6,471 bases of DNA from Candidatus Omnitrophota bacterium (GTDB lineage Bacteria > Omnitrophota > Gorgyraeia > Gygaellales > JAHJCI01), in assembly GCA_018813085.1 (NCBI GenBank), contig JAHJCI010000072.1:1-6471 (forward strand). The letters are read 5' to 3'. Below, piece by piece: positions 5,858-6,471 of the stretch (positions within the stretch are counted from its first letter, which is position 1; every line of letters starts with the position of its first letter). The notes beneath the pieces were generated by a model. That model was not told where the DNA came from, did no database searches, and saw only the letters and a program-made list of their open reading frames with translations. A program made the translations under genes and the position numbers.

Positions 5858-6436
5858 GTTCTTAATTATATCATACCAAACCTTTTTTACCTCTTCCTCG
5901 GTATACCTGATGCTTGCCCTGTTATCAATTACATAATCGGCAAGGCGGATTTTCTTATCCTGCGATAATTGCACTGCGAGCCTGGCTTTTAACTGTTTTG
6001 GGCTGAATCCGCTTTTCTTCAGCCTTTGTTTAACAACCACCTGGCCTGATTTAACTACGACCAATTTATCAATCCGGGACAATAATCCCGCTTCGATTAA
6101 CAAAGCCGCCTCAATAACCAGAACCTCGTTCTGATTACAACCGCGAATCTCATCCTTGATTATTCTTATAATTCCGGGGTGCGTTATCCTGTTAAGTTTT
6201 TCTAAGGCTTGCCTGTCAGAAAATACTATCGCTGCCAGCTTCCTCCTGCTTATATAGTTTCCCCTGAGGACTCCTCTGCCAAATGTAGAAATTATTCGCT
6301 TATAAGCAGGAGTTCCCGGTTTAATTATTTTATGGGCTATGCGGTCTGCATTAATCACCCTGGCTCCCAACCTGCGGAATAAACCGGCAACCGTAGTTTT
6401 ACCAACCCCCAGGCTTCCCGTAATGCCGATTACCAT
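5846..6436 (-). CDS. coaE: Dephospho-CoA kinase
   Basis: CoaE phosphorylates the ribose 3'-hydroxyl of dephospho-CoA with ATP, the last step of coenzyme A synthesis. The 196-residue protein is of family length. It starts MVIGITGSLGVGKTTVA with the P-loop GSLGVGKT (7-14). VINADRIAHKIIKPGTPAY matches the substrate region, with Asp31 aligned to the catalytic Asp33 of E. coli; the first Asp of the usual DAD is Asn29 here. THPGI (85-89), the lid region near QRLKKSG-SPKQLKARLAVQ, and the closing ADYVIDN (166-172) are all typical. EAALLIEAGLL replaces the common PLL-E form, with Ala for Pro. It is the first gene of the run in view. No good ribosome binding site is visible, because the upstream 35 bp are 7-bp repeats. 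Its stop codon falls in a palindromic element. Confidence 0.95.
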   Translation of the reverse strand: MVIGITGSLGVGKTTVAGLFRRLGARVINADRIAHKIIKPGTPAYKRIISTFGRGVLRGNYISRRKLAAIVFSDRQALEKLNRITHPGIIRIIKDEIRGCNQNEVLVIEAALLIEAGLLSRIDKLVVVKSGQVVVKQRLKKSGFSPKQLKARLAVQLSQDKKIRLADYVIDNRASIRYTEEEVKKVWYDIIKNAAY

Positions 6437-6471
6437 GGTTTCAAGATTAAAGATTAAAAATAAAAGATTAA
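6437..6471. repeat. Heptamer-period repeat array upstream of coaE (open at window edge)
   Basis: All 35 bases upstream of the coaE ATG divide into five 7-bp units in one phase. On the plus strand they read ggtttca, agattaa, agattaa, aaataaa and agattaa. Three are identical and one is a degenerate relative. The array reaches the window edge, so its full length is unknown. It occupies the place of the ribosome binding site. Confidence 0.65.

Overview
The window carries a dense run of bacterial housekeeping genes, all read from the minus strand. In transcription order, from high to low coordinates, they are coaE, rho, rpmE, prfA, prmC, murA, trpG and the first 71 codons of trpD. No gene on the plus strand is convincing. 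Every complete gene is intact and close to its family's usual length, with catalytic motifs in place. The exceptions are a few substitutions: NPAY instead of NPPY in PrmC, PPYSGKT instead of PPKAGKT in Rho, and NAD instead of DAD in CoaE.

Functionally, coaE makes coenzyme A, rho terminates transcription, rpmE is a ribosomal protein, prfA terminates translation, and prmC methylates the GGQ motif of that release factor. murA starts peptidoglycan synthesis, and trpG-trpD belong to tryptophan synthesis. The core order rho-rpmE-prfA-prmC with murA and coaE nearby is widespread in bacteria. The junction from murA to trpG, without trpE, is the less usual part. The peptidoglycan and Rho genes show a walled bacterium. 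The gene order, moderate AT richness and short-period intergenic repeats would suit an uncultured lineage such as Omnitrophota or another PVC-like or deep Gram-negative group, but that is inference and no marker in the window decides it.

The spacers hold the most unusual material. Three gaps (801-862, 2149-2219 and 6437-6471) are built largely from 7-bp units, with a different unit in each. The prmC-murA array is arranged as two inverted arms that could form a long hairpin. Two gaps (2131-2149 and 5826-5857) hold copies of a small hairpin with core YGARCGNAGYGAR on the coding strand. The differences between the copies keep its Watson-Crick pairs, its tandem G-A steps and a C-GNA-G tip. One copy contains the murA ribosome binding site and the other runs through the coaE stop codon. 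The 173-bp rho-rpmE spacer holds two adjacent palindromic structures, one of which pairs up to the edge of the rpmE ribosome binding site and has competing foldings.

No transposon, CRISPR array, tRNA, rRNA or phage gene was seen. No stretch longer than 300 bases lacks a gene.
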